Shown in pieces: positions 11,401 to 26,400 of a stretch of DNA of 64,000 nucleotides (position 1 is the stretch's first letter; each line of letters starts with the position of its first letter). Both the position numbers and the translations under genes were made by a program. The stretch comes from Megalonaias nervosa (Eukaryota; Mollusca; Bivalvia; Unionida; Unionidae). The stretch spans positions 1 through 64,000 of the forward strand of contig JAECUM010001106.1 in the NCBI GenBank assembly GCA_016617855.1. The letters run 5' to 3'. The notes under the pieces are model-generated. The model saw nothing but the letters and a program-made list of their open reading frames with translations, was not told the DNA's origin and made no database searches.

Positions 11401-14400
11401 AACCTGTTATTTAACAGCAGTGAGTATAATCAACTGGAAAGTTATTTGCTAAAAACAGTTATTTATCACAAACCTGTTTAAATAATAATGCCTTACAACA
11501 TGTGTACTTAATGCCGCCACTAAAGCAGTATGTGACAGGGTTAGACTATTCCTTATCTGGGATGAAGTGAGTATTTCACTTCCAGTCCAATACTTGTACA
11601 GACCTAAATACTAAGGAATGATCAATGTCACAGAAGAACATAGTCAAACTTGTTTTAAGCAGCCACAATGGTAACAGACAATACTGGCTTTGAAACACAG
11701 GGGTTTGCTTAATAAAGGTTCATTTCTATTACTAGGGGTGAAATTATACCAATATGCTAAATATCAGTATGTATCATGATACACAACCTATGATATGATA
11801 AAGAGGCAAACAACTAATAAATTACTCATGGTCACTGAAGATTAAAAGTAACTTTCATAAGGTAAGTATTGTTTGAATCGATTATCCACTCAAAGTACTG
11901 ATGTGTGTATTGAAATGGCAGAATTATCAATGCATCATTACACTGAATCATTTCATCCCTATTTATGATAAAACTTCAGTTCACAGGACTTTAAAATAAG
12001 AGACTGTTTAAAATAGGTTAATGCTTGATGCAGGTGACTTTTAAGGCAGGTTTGACCGTATTAACTTAATGGTAATTACTTACTGTACATCCTGATTGCA
12101 ACTTAAAACAACTTTTATGAATTGCTCTATTTTCTGTAAACCTCATTTCCAATCGGTGTCAGAGTAAACATATATAACCCATAAAATTTTGTCATTAACA
12201 GTTTATGAAACATGTATTTCCACTATCTGAATCAACATCATTACACAATCAGTAGAAAATAATTAAATTTCTCCTGTTTTCAGTAATATGTACTGGATAA
12301 GATATTTCTTAAACTTACACCACTCCCTCATTAGTTCTTGCCCAGATAATATGCTAATCAACTTACAATAAGGCAAGATCTATTCCCATTTTAGTCCAAA
12401 TCAGATGAAAAACTTCACGAACTGGGTGACGAATGAATTTTCTTTTCTTTTACAAAACTGAATGGAATGAGAAACACACACACACTCAACAGTTTAAACT
12501 TTTACATATTCAAATTATTCATCAATACTGCTGCGGAATCAAACAGAAAGAAATGAAATTCAAAGAGATTGTACAGGCAATAGAATACTTAGTCTCATGC
12601 CCAATTTCTAAGGCAATGAGTATACCGTCACAGAAAAAAGGTAACAAATGGTGATTATGACATAATCTACTCAGCTGAGCATAATTTTGATAACTTTTGA
12701 GATGTTAATAAGCCTTTGACATATCCTAGGCATCAACTAATAGATTATTTTTCCAGCTGTCTGCATTGCTTGTGATGCACTGCCATTGTAATACAATCTA
12801 TTGGGAAATTCAAGTCTAGTTGCTTGTCAAGACCCACACACAGTAGACAATGTGTATACTTTTTCCATAGGCAGATGTGATGACTAATCATTCAAAAATT
12901 TTAGTTATGCATCTGGAAATGAGTCGTAAGTTCTATAAGAGTGCTTCTTTTTTGTCTAATGTTCTTTTTTTATGACCCAGGTATAATATCCCCACATGGT
13001 GCATCTGTTGTGTGCTGACCCAGGTATGATGTCCCCACATGGTGCATCTGTTGTGTGCTGACCCAGGTATAATGTCCCCACATGGTGCATCTGTTGTGTG
13101 CTGATCCAGGTATAATGTCCTCACATGGTGCATCTGTTGTGTGCAGACTCAGATTATCAGTTGAAATAACATGGAGTGGAATTCAGACATCTGTTAACAT
13201 GAAGCATTCATGACGTGTTTTGTGGCAGAATTCAGACATCTGTTAACATGATGCATCCATGATGTGGTTTATACTAACAAAAATAAAATACTAATTGGAA
13301 AACTAATTTAGACCAAACATGTTGATGAGTTTGATTTTTGCAGTTTATCAGTGTGAATCATGTTCAGAAACTTTAGTAGTAGTATTTGTCTTGGATGGAT
13401 GGATGGATACACATGCTAAGTTCTACAAGGGAAGCAACTCTTACTTGACCAATTTTCACAAATTTGAATAGTGGATATAAACATAAACTTGATTTATATT
13501 AAATCATTTAGTTTTAATTGACTTTAATTAATTGAATATTTTAAAAAATGTCACATTCCTAAATATTACAGTATGTTAGAATAGTATTCATAAAAGAAAT
13601 TACACATTACAAATCTTTTAGACATCATCACGCTTAAGTTATAGAAAGCACAGTGTAACTTTTTATACTACAGGCATTTAGTTGGTATGGCAATTACAGA
13701 ACTTTGCAGGCTCAAATATTTAGTTTGAATATTCAATTATTTCAGGGTTTTGAGATCACTGGTAAATTATGGCATTAAGCTCTGATGAAATATGGCCTTT
13801 AAGTGACTGATATATGATGTATTACTTAATAAGGATTTATTGTATTAGCAGTCAACCCAGCTTTACCTTCATCTTTATTTTCTTTCTAAATTCAAAGTTC
13901 ATATGAACAGGATGCAAACCTTGGTGTGTGCAAAATTCACACTCTGCAAAAATCTGCTATTTTGTCCAAGAGCTTCCAGTGATAGATCTGTAAGCTCCTG
14001 ACATCCTCCAACATTGAGATACTGCAGTCTGGGACAGTTATGAGACAGTGAGACTATGGCATCATCTGTGATATTTAGACAGCGACGCAAGTACACAGTT
14101 TGCAAGTAACAACAGGACTGGGCCAGACTTCTCACACCTTAAGAAGAAAAGAATGAATCAGTCTTTTGAATTTATTTATTGACAGATGTTAAACTAGATA
14201 TTTTATACAATCAAATGGTGCAATCATAGGAGGGTGGTAATGAAGTTGTCACTTCCAATTCAAAATCTGACATTCACTCAACTTTGCCTTGAATAATGCA
14301 AAAACCACAGAGTTATCTGTCCACTTATGTCTCTTTATCTTTAAGGCACAGAATAACCTTAAAAGGTAAAAAGTACATAAAACTTTATTTAGGTTTTCAA

Positions 14401-17400
14401 TTTTGCTTCAATGAGTAGGATAAGGTTTGCTGTTCAGCTAATGGAAAAACACAAAAACATGTAGAAATAACCTAAAACAATATCCTAATTCATTTCTACT
14501 GCCAAAGATCTAACTTGAATAAAAATGTTCAATTACTGTTATTTTTGCCAGATGCCAGTATATTGTTCTGCAATTGAGAAATGGGTAAAATGTATGAAAT
14601 AGATGCAGCCAGTCTGTACTCTTTTCCTGGAACCCCAACTATGGTTTCTCTATCTAGGGAAAACTATCATTAACATTGTTATTAACAATTTATCAAAAAC
14701 TTTGTCCAAATTTATTAATTTTTATTAACATAAGTTTGATATGAATTCATGTACCTTGAATAAAAACTAAGAAAACACGAAATCGCTTGTACAATGCAGT
14801 TGCACTTTATTTCACACAGGAGGTTACATGAGTGCACTTTATTTCACACAGAGGTTGCATGAAGTCATCTGTTAACTTACCACTTGATCAAAACAACAGC
14901 ATGAGTCATGTGCATTTCCTGACACAGTAAGAACTTGTATGTGAACTATTATGAAATGTTCTCATGACTAACATCTACTGAATCAGTTTTCATCATTCAA
15001 TAAGTAGTATGTTATTTATTTTAGTAAATGTATAATGATTCCTAGATATGGCAAAGCAATGCTGAGTCATTATTGGCATTATCTCCCATTTAAACAAGAC
15101 TCTACGAAGTATTTTTATCTAATTAAAAAAGTGTAGGCCTCTATTTGTTCATACCCAATATATTTCTACACAGCATTCTGATTCAAATGGTTTGGTATGT
15201 TGTTTTACAGCACAATAAACAAAGTATGTTATTTAGTGCTGAGGTAATTGGAGCAAAGTGCCTTGTTCTAGGTCACACCATCGTAGCAGACCTATGCTGA
15301 TCAGATGGTGGAACCTGAACCAGCACTTTTTCAGTAGTGGATCAGGTACATTACTGTATATACTTGCTTATAAGATCAGTCCAACTGCAAACTGCACAGA
15401 CCCAGATCTGCTGTCACATAATGCACCTTCAGACCTGGGTCTGTGCAGTTTTTGGGATTAATCAGTAAAACAAACAGCACATACCCTAATCTGCACTTGC
15501 ACTATGCTACTGCAGATCAGGATCTTTGTTGTTTGCAGTTTGAATAAACTTATGAGTATATATGGTAACCAATGACCCACCAACACTTACCTGCTTCCAC
15601 TATTAACCTCTTACAACATGCATGGGGGTGCATTGGGCCTATGATACATCCTGACTCAAAATATGGGGGTGTCTTCTGGTTTCATGGATAGTATTGCACA
15701 TGATACAAACATCTGCTTTGTCATAATGAAATGAAAGTTAATTTGAATTAATATAGCTATGTATCTTCAATAACAGTAATGCACTTTTCATGATGAATAA
15801 AATCCTTTCAAAACATTGTAAAAATTAACATGAATTATTATAGGTTTCTTATCTTTAATAACCTGTTTATTCTGCAGGGAAGTTACAATTAACTAAATAA
15901 ATATTATTTATTTATTTAGTCATTAAATAAAATAATAAAATAGTGTGAGCTATATAATGTCACTTTGAACAATCTATTACAGCATATAATAATAATAGGA
16001 TTCAAGCAATCCCTTTTTGCCCTTCTCATTTTATCACTTTAAAAAAAAAAAAAAACAACCAACTCATCAATTTTATTGTTTTCTATTACAAGACAGATCC
16101 CAATTTTACCCTCATTGTGTTATTGATATTTTTTCTTGAATTTTTTGTCTGTCATGCTTCTTTATTCTGGGTCAGTGTTCCAGACTGTGTTCTTAATCGT
16201 AACAGAATCTCAGCTGTTACTTCCCATGCAATTTTTTGTTACTTGAATGGATTTAGTAACATCAATGTTAAATTCTTTGCATTCTATAACTGGATAATGG
16301 TTGCAATAAATTCCATTCTGTGCTTGGCAATACTTGGCTGAAGATATAAACAATCACCAATAACTTTTCAAAGTTAAAGCATATATTCTTAACAAGGAGA
16401 CTTTACTGGAAGTGCTGGACAACACAGAAAGAAAAAGTTTCCCTTGGTCATGGTGTTCAGGAGTCCTAAATCATGTTTTTCATGTGACACTCTATGAAAT
16501 TCAAGGGATCTGTGCTTGTGTAAAACCTAATATATAGCTGGTTAATACCTAGCCAATAATGGTACACCCTTCACTGATATACTTAACTTTTCTTTTTGCT
16601 CCAGTGAATAAAACTGTAAACTGCGTACTAGCATATGCTTGGAGTTAACCTGTGCTGGACTGGCATTACATCATTGGATAGTTGTGTACTTTGAGTCACT
16701 TCACTCTATGGAAGCAAGTCTAAAGATTATACAATAACCTCATGCTCACACTCAGACTCCAAAGTCTGATGTCTGGTTAATATCAGATCAATCATACATC
16801 AGACATCAAAATCTTGAGCTGTTGAGTTGAAACAAAGTTTGAGCAGGAGAAGGTTTTTAATAAACTCCACATCTCGATAAACTATTACACATGTATTACA
16901 ATCCACTAGTAACCTTGGGATGACTTAAATATTTCAAAAGTGCTGACTTTACCTTCAGTTGTTATGGAGGTTCTGGATTGTTTAGCAGCATTCAGATCTA
17001 TTTTTCTTAGCTGTGGGCACCTGTACAGACTTTGTAAAGTTTTGTCTGTAACATCACACTCTGACAAATCTAGGGTTCTTAAATGATCATGAAGGACCTG
17101 GTAGATAAAAAAAATAATGCATTGTATGTATAAAACAGTAAAAATATGCATAGTATAAAGTTTCTTTAGTCATTTAAATGAGAAATAAGATGACTTTCAA
17201 CTTTCAAGCTTATTTTCTGCATAATAGGATTGAAATCAGTAATTCCTAGTGTCTGTGTCTATGAATCTACTGTAAAAGTTTGGGAAAATACATTTATTTT
17301 TGCAATAAAATAATTTTTTAACAAAACAATATATACATGTAAATACTGTTGTATATACAAATTAATATGTCAAGTCCAACTGTAAACTGTGCAGACCAAG

Positions 17401-20400
17401 ATCTGCTATTGTATAATGTACCAGCAGATTTGGGTCTATGCAGTTTGTAGGGAATAATCAATAGAACAAACAAAACATACCCTAATCTGCTGGCACATAA
17501 TGCACCAGCAGATCAGAATCTATGATGTCTGAAGTTGGATTTGGTTTAAAAGCATGTATGATACTTCAACCATCATGATACTCAGACTGCATACATATGA
17601 TAATCCCAAAATCTACAATCTGTCATTCATTGTCAAGAAATCTTTTCATGGCTTACTGAATTCCATACAGTCATAATTAAACAGTCATGTGCTCCTGGGG
17701 AATTTACATGAAAAATCTGGAATTCTTATTAGCATTGCAACCTTTTTGATCTGACACTATAGAATGTAACTGTTAACATTTTCTATGTGAATTTATTCAT
17801 TCCATTGCTTTCATTAGCAAATACAGTTAAGACTTTCCTCCCATATCAAACCTGTTACCTCAAGATGATGTGTCATGGAATTAATATACCTTGCTTCCTT
17901 TAAATGCAATACATAAAATATACTGGTTTGCATCAGAGATGCATGTGGAGGGCCTTAATGTCTATATCTTCCTCAATGTCTGCATACACAGTCAAAGAGG
18001 CATTAATGTCCACAAATTAATTAATGACCACAGACCAAAAAGGGGGTCATCTCAAAACATTACAGATAAAACGAATAACCACTGGAAGGTTTGGAACTTT
18101 TTTTCTTGAATTGGCAAAAGCAATTACATCTAAAGGGCTTTTAATGTTAACCACTGTAGAAACTGATTCATTTGTCCATTACTTTTTAGTGATTCATCCT
18201 TCCATCTTTCATTGTATTTTTCTTCCTTGAAATAAACAGTTTCCCAAATTCTTTCCATCTTGCAGTTTTCTAGGATCTTCTATGCATGAATTGTGAAATT
18301 TAATTTAAACCTGAGATCTCAGACATAACAGGGATCTGATGGACACTGAAACAAGGTCATGTTCTGTGGACCTTTTGAATCACCAATCAAATTTGAGCTT
18401 CACATCAATGAAAGTGAAAAATGTCATTCACTTCAAACTGATGATAACTATCCCTACCACAAAATTAAGTGGGCTGGGAAATGCATCAGTCAGCAGAACA
18501 TGAACCTTTGTTGGTGCCTGCCAGATCATGAATAAATCTTGATTTTAATCAGATTGGCCAAATTATGCTAAAGTAAACATTGGTTAAAAAAGCAAGAAAT
18601 AAAAGGGTACAAGTTTTTTACATTTATTTTTAACTTGGTTAGCTATTTAATATTGTCAATACAATGTCTATTCAAGAAAATTTGCTTTAACTTACAAATC
18701 GGCTGAATAGAAAGATTATTTTTGGCAGAATGGCTCAATTAGTTCTGTTGGACAATCAAGAGTAAAGTGTCCTGCCTAAGGACACAACAAGGCAGCTGAC
18801 TACAATAGGACTGGGAATTGAACTCAGATGTAACCTACTGCTTACTAATGATGCAAGGTATTTAATACTCAAACCTTCCTATATCCAGCTGCAGAAAATG
18901 TAGGAAAGTTTCTACATTTACATTTATATTTTGACACTTAAAATTAGGAAATAAATTAAAAGCAGCAATCTGATATATTTTTAATCTGGCAAATATGCAT
19001 TGCTGGTCTGTATAGTCACCACATAATTAACTGCTCTTTTACATGAATTTGATGGCAATGGCATCCCGTCCTTTTTAAATTCTAGCAGGAATACTAAGAT
19101 GTATACTGCAGCAACAGGAAGTAAAATGGCTGGTATTTTGCTGAGTGAAATGCAATTTTATGTCATCAAAATAATACTAAAATGAGGTAACGGGTATACG
19201 ATGTTATTTTGCCTAAGCTACTAAAAAATTTACAAATCTCCCTTGGGTGAAGTAGAGTAATTAACTTAAGTCAGCATTAGCATCATGATGGTGGCATTCC
19301 TTATAGTAATTGGATTGCCTACAGCTGAATGCACCTTTACAAATCAAATGAAACAGCCTGAAGGGGGTTTGCAATGATGTGCTTTTGACTGTAAGTGGTA
19401 ATGAAAGCTTTTGAGCTTGCTTTGAAGCTTAAGGCATGCTCAGTAACAGGACCTCAATACACTGTAATAACGGCTTTCTACACATGCTATTTAGTGAGAC
19501 TCTTCTATGAAAATAGACCTTTTCTAGGATAAAATCTCCAGAAATTTATGGACAAACCATTACATCAGAAATTGCAATTAAAACCTGGGACCTTCCTAGG
19601 AAATTGGTAATTATCACATGACCATGAAAGGGCTCACAATGCTGAGCTCAAAGAAAAGATCAAATGGTGTACACATTTTTTTATTGTTAATATAAAAGAA
19701 TAAAAAATAGCTAACAGTTAATACTATAGGAATAAATCTATATATCATGCACATTTAATGCACAATGACATGTTTACCAGACACATTAAGTCTTTTATGA
19801 CAGTAATATACATTACCTTTAAATGCGTACATGTCTTTTCAGGGCAAGTATTTCACTGCTGAATGAAAAGTTAATGCATATATTTTGGTCCTAATAACTT
19901 AATCACTTTTATTTGGATGGTAATAGTGTTCTATCATTTAACTTACTGTAAACTGTGAACTTTTCATGAACATACAATTTTCACCAACTAGCAAGGAAAC
20001 TGAACTCACAAAAAAAACTTTGTTCATCCTATAGACAAATAACACAGAGAATACTTATTTTGACCATTATTAATTCCCTAACATTGCATGTCACCAATAT
20101 ACTGAAGGTAATCAGAACAAATCATCTGATAAAAAATTTTGATTTACAGTATTTCTATGTAATTAGAAATGCGTTCATACCTTATTTATATTAGCATCTG
20201 TAACTAGCCCTCTCTTAGACATGAGATACAGACATTTGTCTTTCAGATTCGGAGGCAGGTTGTCCAGGTCTGTGACAAGTTTGGTAATATTGTTAACAAT
20301 TGTCTGGATACATCTGCAAAAGTTAAACCCAATGCAAACGTAAAGTACACAAACAAGCTTTGTACCTACAACCATGCACATTCCCTCATGTTGTTTTAAA

Positions 20401-23400
20401 ACTCACTAATTGTATCCCAAGTCTGGTAGTTGTTTATGCTTGCACACAACAAACCATATATGATTCCTATCTTAATTGCTAAACAAGAAAGAACATAGCA
20501 GTTTATATGGTGGAGCAAGATAGCATAGAGAAACAGGATACTTTAGTTGGGAAAGCCTCTGATTCACAGCTAGTTGCGAGTTCAAACCTCAGTACCAACA
20601 GGCTGTTTCAAGTTTTTATTTGTGGCAAAAATAGCTGATAGCAGCTAATGATACTTGTTGAAAACTGAAAAGCTGCAATAAAGAAAATATTGAAAGCTGT
20701 ATCAGTGTTATCCCCATACCGCATGCCTGAGCAGGGTGCTGGTTGCCTCTCAGCATTTATACACAACAGAGCCTCTTCTGAGGACACTGTCTCTGCGAGA
20801 GGAGTGGGGAAAGCTTTATTTATTGTTACTTATATGTAATTGAATTGCTTGTGTGTTAGTTTTAAATTCTCTTTTATTTTTATTTTCATTACATGTTATT
20901 GTAATAACTTTATTCACTGGATTTGACTTTTTTTTCGGAAAATTCAGTTCTCTGTTTTGACCTGATAAACAATGCAATTCGATTGCTACATTTTATTTTT
21001 AGCTGACCTTGGTTCAGAGATTGGTAAACACAGACTGAAAACCATTGGTCATAATCAAGGTCATACTTCGCTTCCGTGATCACTCTATTTTGTAAACAAC
21101 CTTTTTATTATTAAATCTTACAGTGAGATTTCTTTTATGTGACCCATCACGCAGGTCTGAAATTACATTTTAGTTGGGTTTAATATTCATTCTCAGTGTT
21201 TTTCAGTCAGTCATAAATATATACCTTCAGGCTCAAGGTATTTGTCTTGTTGTTGCCATTTAAGTTGATTTTCATATTTAAAATAATTTATTCACCCTGG
21301 AAAATACTTGTGTTCACAAAGATTCTTGGACAAAGACATTCAGTGGAAATTATTTGTAATCCTAAAGGCGGGATACTATTCTTGATTCATAAAATTCAAC
21401 AAGGAACTGTTGACACAACAACACCTTATAGAAGACATCATTGCCTTCCATATTGGAACTTCATCGGGATGCGAACTTTGATTCATTTAGGGCTTTTTAG
21501 TGATAGGACTTATATTTTTAGATTCCAGGATTAATTTTTGGATCATATTCACAAACTGTAAGTCCTATTTCATATTTTTACCTTGTCTTCTAGGGAAATA
21601 AATTATTTTGTTAAAATTTACAAAGCTTGTTGACTTCACTCTTTTCTTTGTTACTTTGTACAAGCCTAGTCACGTTACATTATGCATTCCATAGCTTTGG
21701 ACTTCAAGTACAGTGTAAAAACAACAGATTAATGATGTCAAGTTGATGCCTCTAAATGTACATGTTACAATATGCCATGTATTAAACCATCAAGGATTTA
21801 AGACCACACAGCCCCTAAGGAAGGTGTGGGTGTAGCACAGAAAGGGTATAGTGACACCTATGGGTGGCAGGGTGCATCATCCCATACGAGAGGAAAGGGA
21901 CAATACTGTTTATGGTAAGTGCAGGTCACAAAGCAAGCATAATGTGCACTACGTATCCAGAAATCTGCACTTCAGCTTTCCCAGTTCACTGATACTACAG
22001 ATACCAGGTACAAACTAGAAAATAAAATGTATTAAATTCATGAAAATCATTTGTTCTGGGAAAAGATGTGCCTCTTTTAGTGGGGCCTTAGACACTTTTG
22101 ATATTTTTAACCTTTAAGAAGTATACACTATATTCTAGGAGACCAAGTTTGTAGTTCTATAAACGTTTCCATTTTCATGTAGCCTTTCAATATTGCAATG
22201 CACTTCAATGGTATTTACATCAACAAAAACAGCTTTAAACATGTTTTTATTTTACTTTATCCAGTTAGCTATTATACAGTTACCTGCTCGATATTTATGA
22301 TAAATGTGGCTGAAAACTATGAAGGAAAAAACGATGATGTTGTTTTTTATCAACTTGGACATTACAGGTGTCAGTCTCTCAAAAGGCCACAGCTACTCAC
22401 CACTGAAACAATGACTTACCAAAATGAAGCTATTTAAACAGATGTATTTACAAGTAATCAGTTACTTTTTAATGAATTACCTTTCACACATAACATGTTC
22501 ACAGCTTAAATATCAAAGAAAGACTTTCAAATGTCCCTGAAAAAAAAATTCTTTCAGGCATCAGTAAAATACTGCAGCATCTTGGATGAGTAAACTGTAG
22601 CATTCACCTACTCCACTAGCAGTTATCAATTTTAAAAGTGAAAATGACTCAATAAAATAAAAATGGGCAAAACTTGGTAATTTCATTCTTCAATTTATAA
22701 TTTCTAACACAATTATCGATAAGGGTCACTAACTCTTTATGTTTAGGTAGTTTATCATCTTCAACAAACTCTGAATAATTTGATAACTTTGGAAATTACA
22801 TCCCTTTGAACCCATGAACATAAGAGTCAAAAAATTTTCTGGGGTTTTTTTGTTCAATTTTTCTGAGAAATATTACAACTTGATATATGAAATATCAAGT
22901 TGTGACACAGGTTTTCCCTTCTCTGTATGTGTAGTCCTAGGACCCTCACCCCTTAAATGAAACTGGGCTTTTCCAGAAACCAAAATGGACAGTGAGCTGG
23001 TTCATTTGTTAAACTGAAAACTTTTGCAAGGCTTGAAATGCAAAAAAAGATGATATTTCTAGGGCCCTCTAGTGACAGTCAAGTTCGAAATTCTAAATTA
23101 ATTAATTAAATGATCAAGTTTTGTGCATTTTTTATATCCTTGATGCTGTTTGTTTTTAAAATTGCAAGGGGGGTGGGGGTACAAACAACTGGGGGATCAA
23201 AAAAATACTATAGAAGCCAATCAGCTTGATATACAAAAAGTAATACAAGTCAATAGTTTTATCTTTTACAGAGTACCAATAATTCCTTAGCACATAGTCA
23301 TAGCTTTCCATAATTCAATAAAACCTCAGTAAGATAAATGATGGGACTGGTAAACCAATTTGTGGGTTTCTCAGATCACTGATATATAAAAATGCAATAT

Positions 23401-26400
23401 TCATTTCACATGACAGGTAAGGTAAAATTGAATCTGTTAAATATTTTTTTCTACTTGTCAAAAAATGACTACGACAATCTTTAACACCACAAAATAACTT
23501 CACAGAAGATTTAATAGACTATATTAAATAGACTATATAATATATAGAAATATAATAGACTATATGCTGTGATAAGTACACCAAACATTTGGTCAAGTTT
23601 ACAAAGATAATGTAAAAACAAAAAAGAAGAAAATATTCTCTTGAAATATATTATGATATTACATATCTATATGTAACATATCTATATGCTAGACTCAATC
23701 TAATGACGTAAAATGAGACACCGAAATGAAATATCTTCCACCACTGTCTAAACTTCAAACTCATGATATAACTAATGTAATTTAAATAAATACAGCATTT
23801 AATATACACTCTAACAAGGAATTCTTAGCTAATTAATTTGTATCAATGTTTCCTTTTTCCACATTAACAAGTATTATGTCTATAGTGTTTTCTCTAGGCT
23901 GTGCCCTTGTGCCTTATAACTTGGTCAGATCTGAAAGGGCACGTCAACATCTGCCGCACATAATAAAAGAGGCACAAATATAACCACAGTGTGACCCCAT
24001 TATAACACTGTAGTTGGGACCCATAGAACCCGACCGTGTTATAGACCGAACTGTGTTATAAGCAACCAGGTCAGTTAGCAGAAGAAAATGATGCATGTAC
24101 CCGAAAAAATGGGCGGGGCAGGGAGGTAATAAATGTGGGCGCAAAAATATGTGCTTCATTGGCACAGTTTTCATCTTAAATAGATGCATATTAAATGACA
24201 AATACACCTGTAGTGAAAACAGAGAAGGCATATATAATATTTTACTTTATTCAGAGAACCACGCATTGGTACATATATGTTATTTTTCGTGCCTTTAAGA
24301 AGAAAACACTATTTTTCTGTGTATGAGAAAAATACATATAAAATTTCAGTAGCCACGCCACGATCATCTTGTATTATTCACACGCGATCTCTTCCCTAAA
24401 ATGATAACAATCTTTTTTTTTTTTTCGTACTTTTAAGAAAGAATTTTTTTTTCGTGTAGAAGAAAAATACATATATATGAAATTTCGGGAGCCACGCCAC
24501 AACCGTGTTATATCCAAATTCGTGTTATAATGGAGTGTGCTATAGCGGGGTCACACTGTATCTATATTGTTTGCAAGCTTGTGCTCTAGAGACCTGACCA
24601 TTGGGCAAGTCCTCCATGTCATCAAGACCCTTGATATTCATCATTTCTGGCCATTTGACAAGCTTGTAATGGACCAAGAATAACTCTGCTCAGGTCCAGC
24701 TCAAAGTCAGTGAATCACAAAGTGAAGAATATCTTGATTTTTCACACTGAATACTTAAGTCAATGCGTAACAGATAATTGGATACAAATGCAAGCACAAT
24801 GTATTTAAAGGATATGATAATTTAAGTAATTAGTCCAGCCTTTGTGATGTGAAATGGCATTTCAGCATACAAAATGGAATAATGTCTGTAATTAGTTTTA
24901 TTATTCTGCTTACAGTTGATTTAAATTTATTAGTAAATAATATACTTAGTTTCAGATGATACCTGAAAGCATTATTTGTTTTATGATCATTTCACAAACC
25001 AAATACCCACTTTCACATTCTTTAACAATTAGGAAAAACTTGAAAAACAATATTTATAAATGAAACTTAAATAACATAAAATATTTGTTAAATATAATGA
25101 CTTTACTGACTTTGTAACTTAAGAATCAGCAACTATTAATAGTCAATGCTTCATCTGCATGCGAATTTTCTAGTTTACAACACAAATTAATATGCAACAG
25201 CACTAAAAATGATGACTGTTTTTTACCTTTAACAATCAAATAAACTAGTGTTTGCATGAAGTTTGAAGTAAAATAGCATTAAACAGTTGGAAAAAATTAA
25301 GGAAAAAATATATAATTTATGCTGATTCCATTCTGTATTTACATTTATGTAATGAATCATTTCCATATAAAAGTATGTCGTTTTTGCCAAATATAACCTT
25401 GTTCCAACTTCAGGCAATATGATCGAAACAAGTAAATTATTACAATATCTTGATTACAATTAAAGGAAACACAATAGTTATATTTACGTTATTAATTTCA
25501 AAGATATACAATAAAACGAATATTTGTATGATTCTAATTTGCATGTCGATTTTACCACTTTGCTATATTTAGTAAAAAGATTCCATTATACATTGAAGAC
25601 ATACTGCATTTTTTATAATAAACATCTCAAGATAAATCTATCTAAAATTCTGTTAGCAACAATCATCAGCTATAAAAGAGATCATTATCAAAAATTATTT
25701 TTTTGTTTGTTTTTGTCAACAAAAAAAATTGATGCGATTCTAGTTTAAACTATCCTATATATTATTTGCTTGCCCTGCCATTTATTTGTATCCCCTACCA
25801 ATATTAAAAACAAAAAGCATCAAGGATATTTTAAAAAAATGCAGATTCGACAATGCATAAATTTTACCTGATTATTGCCAGGGGGTCTCTAACACTATCA
25901 GCTTCTTGGCATTTCAAACCAAACGGGTTTTTTTTGTAACACAGGAACCATATTTGCAGGGGTGAGTCTATTTTTTCTGGCAACAGATGTGATGAAGTTT
26001 ACTCTCTTCAGTGAGCTCTGAATAATTCGTAATTTTCTGTAACTTTGCGAGCTACATCCCTCTGAATGCATGATATAAAAGTTACACTTTTATTTGTTCA
26101 GTTTTGGGGGAAATATTAAAACTAGACATTGCAAATATTGGATGCAGACAACAGAGTTTGTACTGAAAATGGACTAATCTAGAAATGGGAAAAAGTCAAT
26201 TAGCAGTTTGTATGGTTGCTTACATCGAAAGATACTACTTGGTTTGAAAAGTCAAGTTGATAATGCTAACTTGCTAAGGCTCACCTGACAATGATTTGAT
26301 TAGAAATTATAAAGTGATGAATGAAATTGCTAACTTTTGTGTGGGTTTTTTTTACATCCTTGATGCTTTTCTTGTTTATAAATTGGTTTGTGGGTACAAA

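Larger units (their letters stand above)
14138..16952 (-). other. AMN1 intron 3
   Basis: Contains the hairpin MITE at 15351-15567, an adjacent SINE-like fragment at about 15235-15330, and a short two-copy repeat at 14797-14870 (GCACTTTATTTCACACAG). Nothing else is recognised. Confidence 0.65.
17098..20180 (-). other. AMN1 intron 2
   Basis: Contains the hairpin MITE at 17346-17563 and a SINE-like fragment at about 18725-18860. No gene is seen in the rest. Confidence 0.65.

Noticed and set aside
12933..13133. Minus-strand 66-codon frame with internal protein repeats
   Set aside because: It follows the 43-bp tandem repeat. It is in an AMN1 intron with no similarity to known domains.
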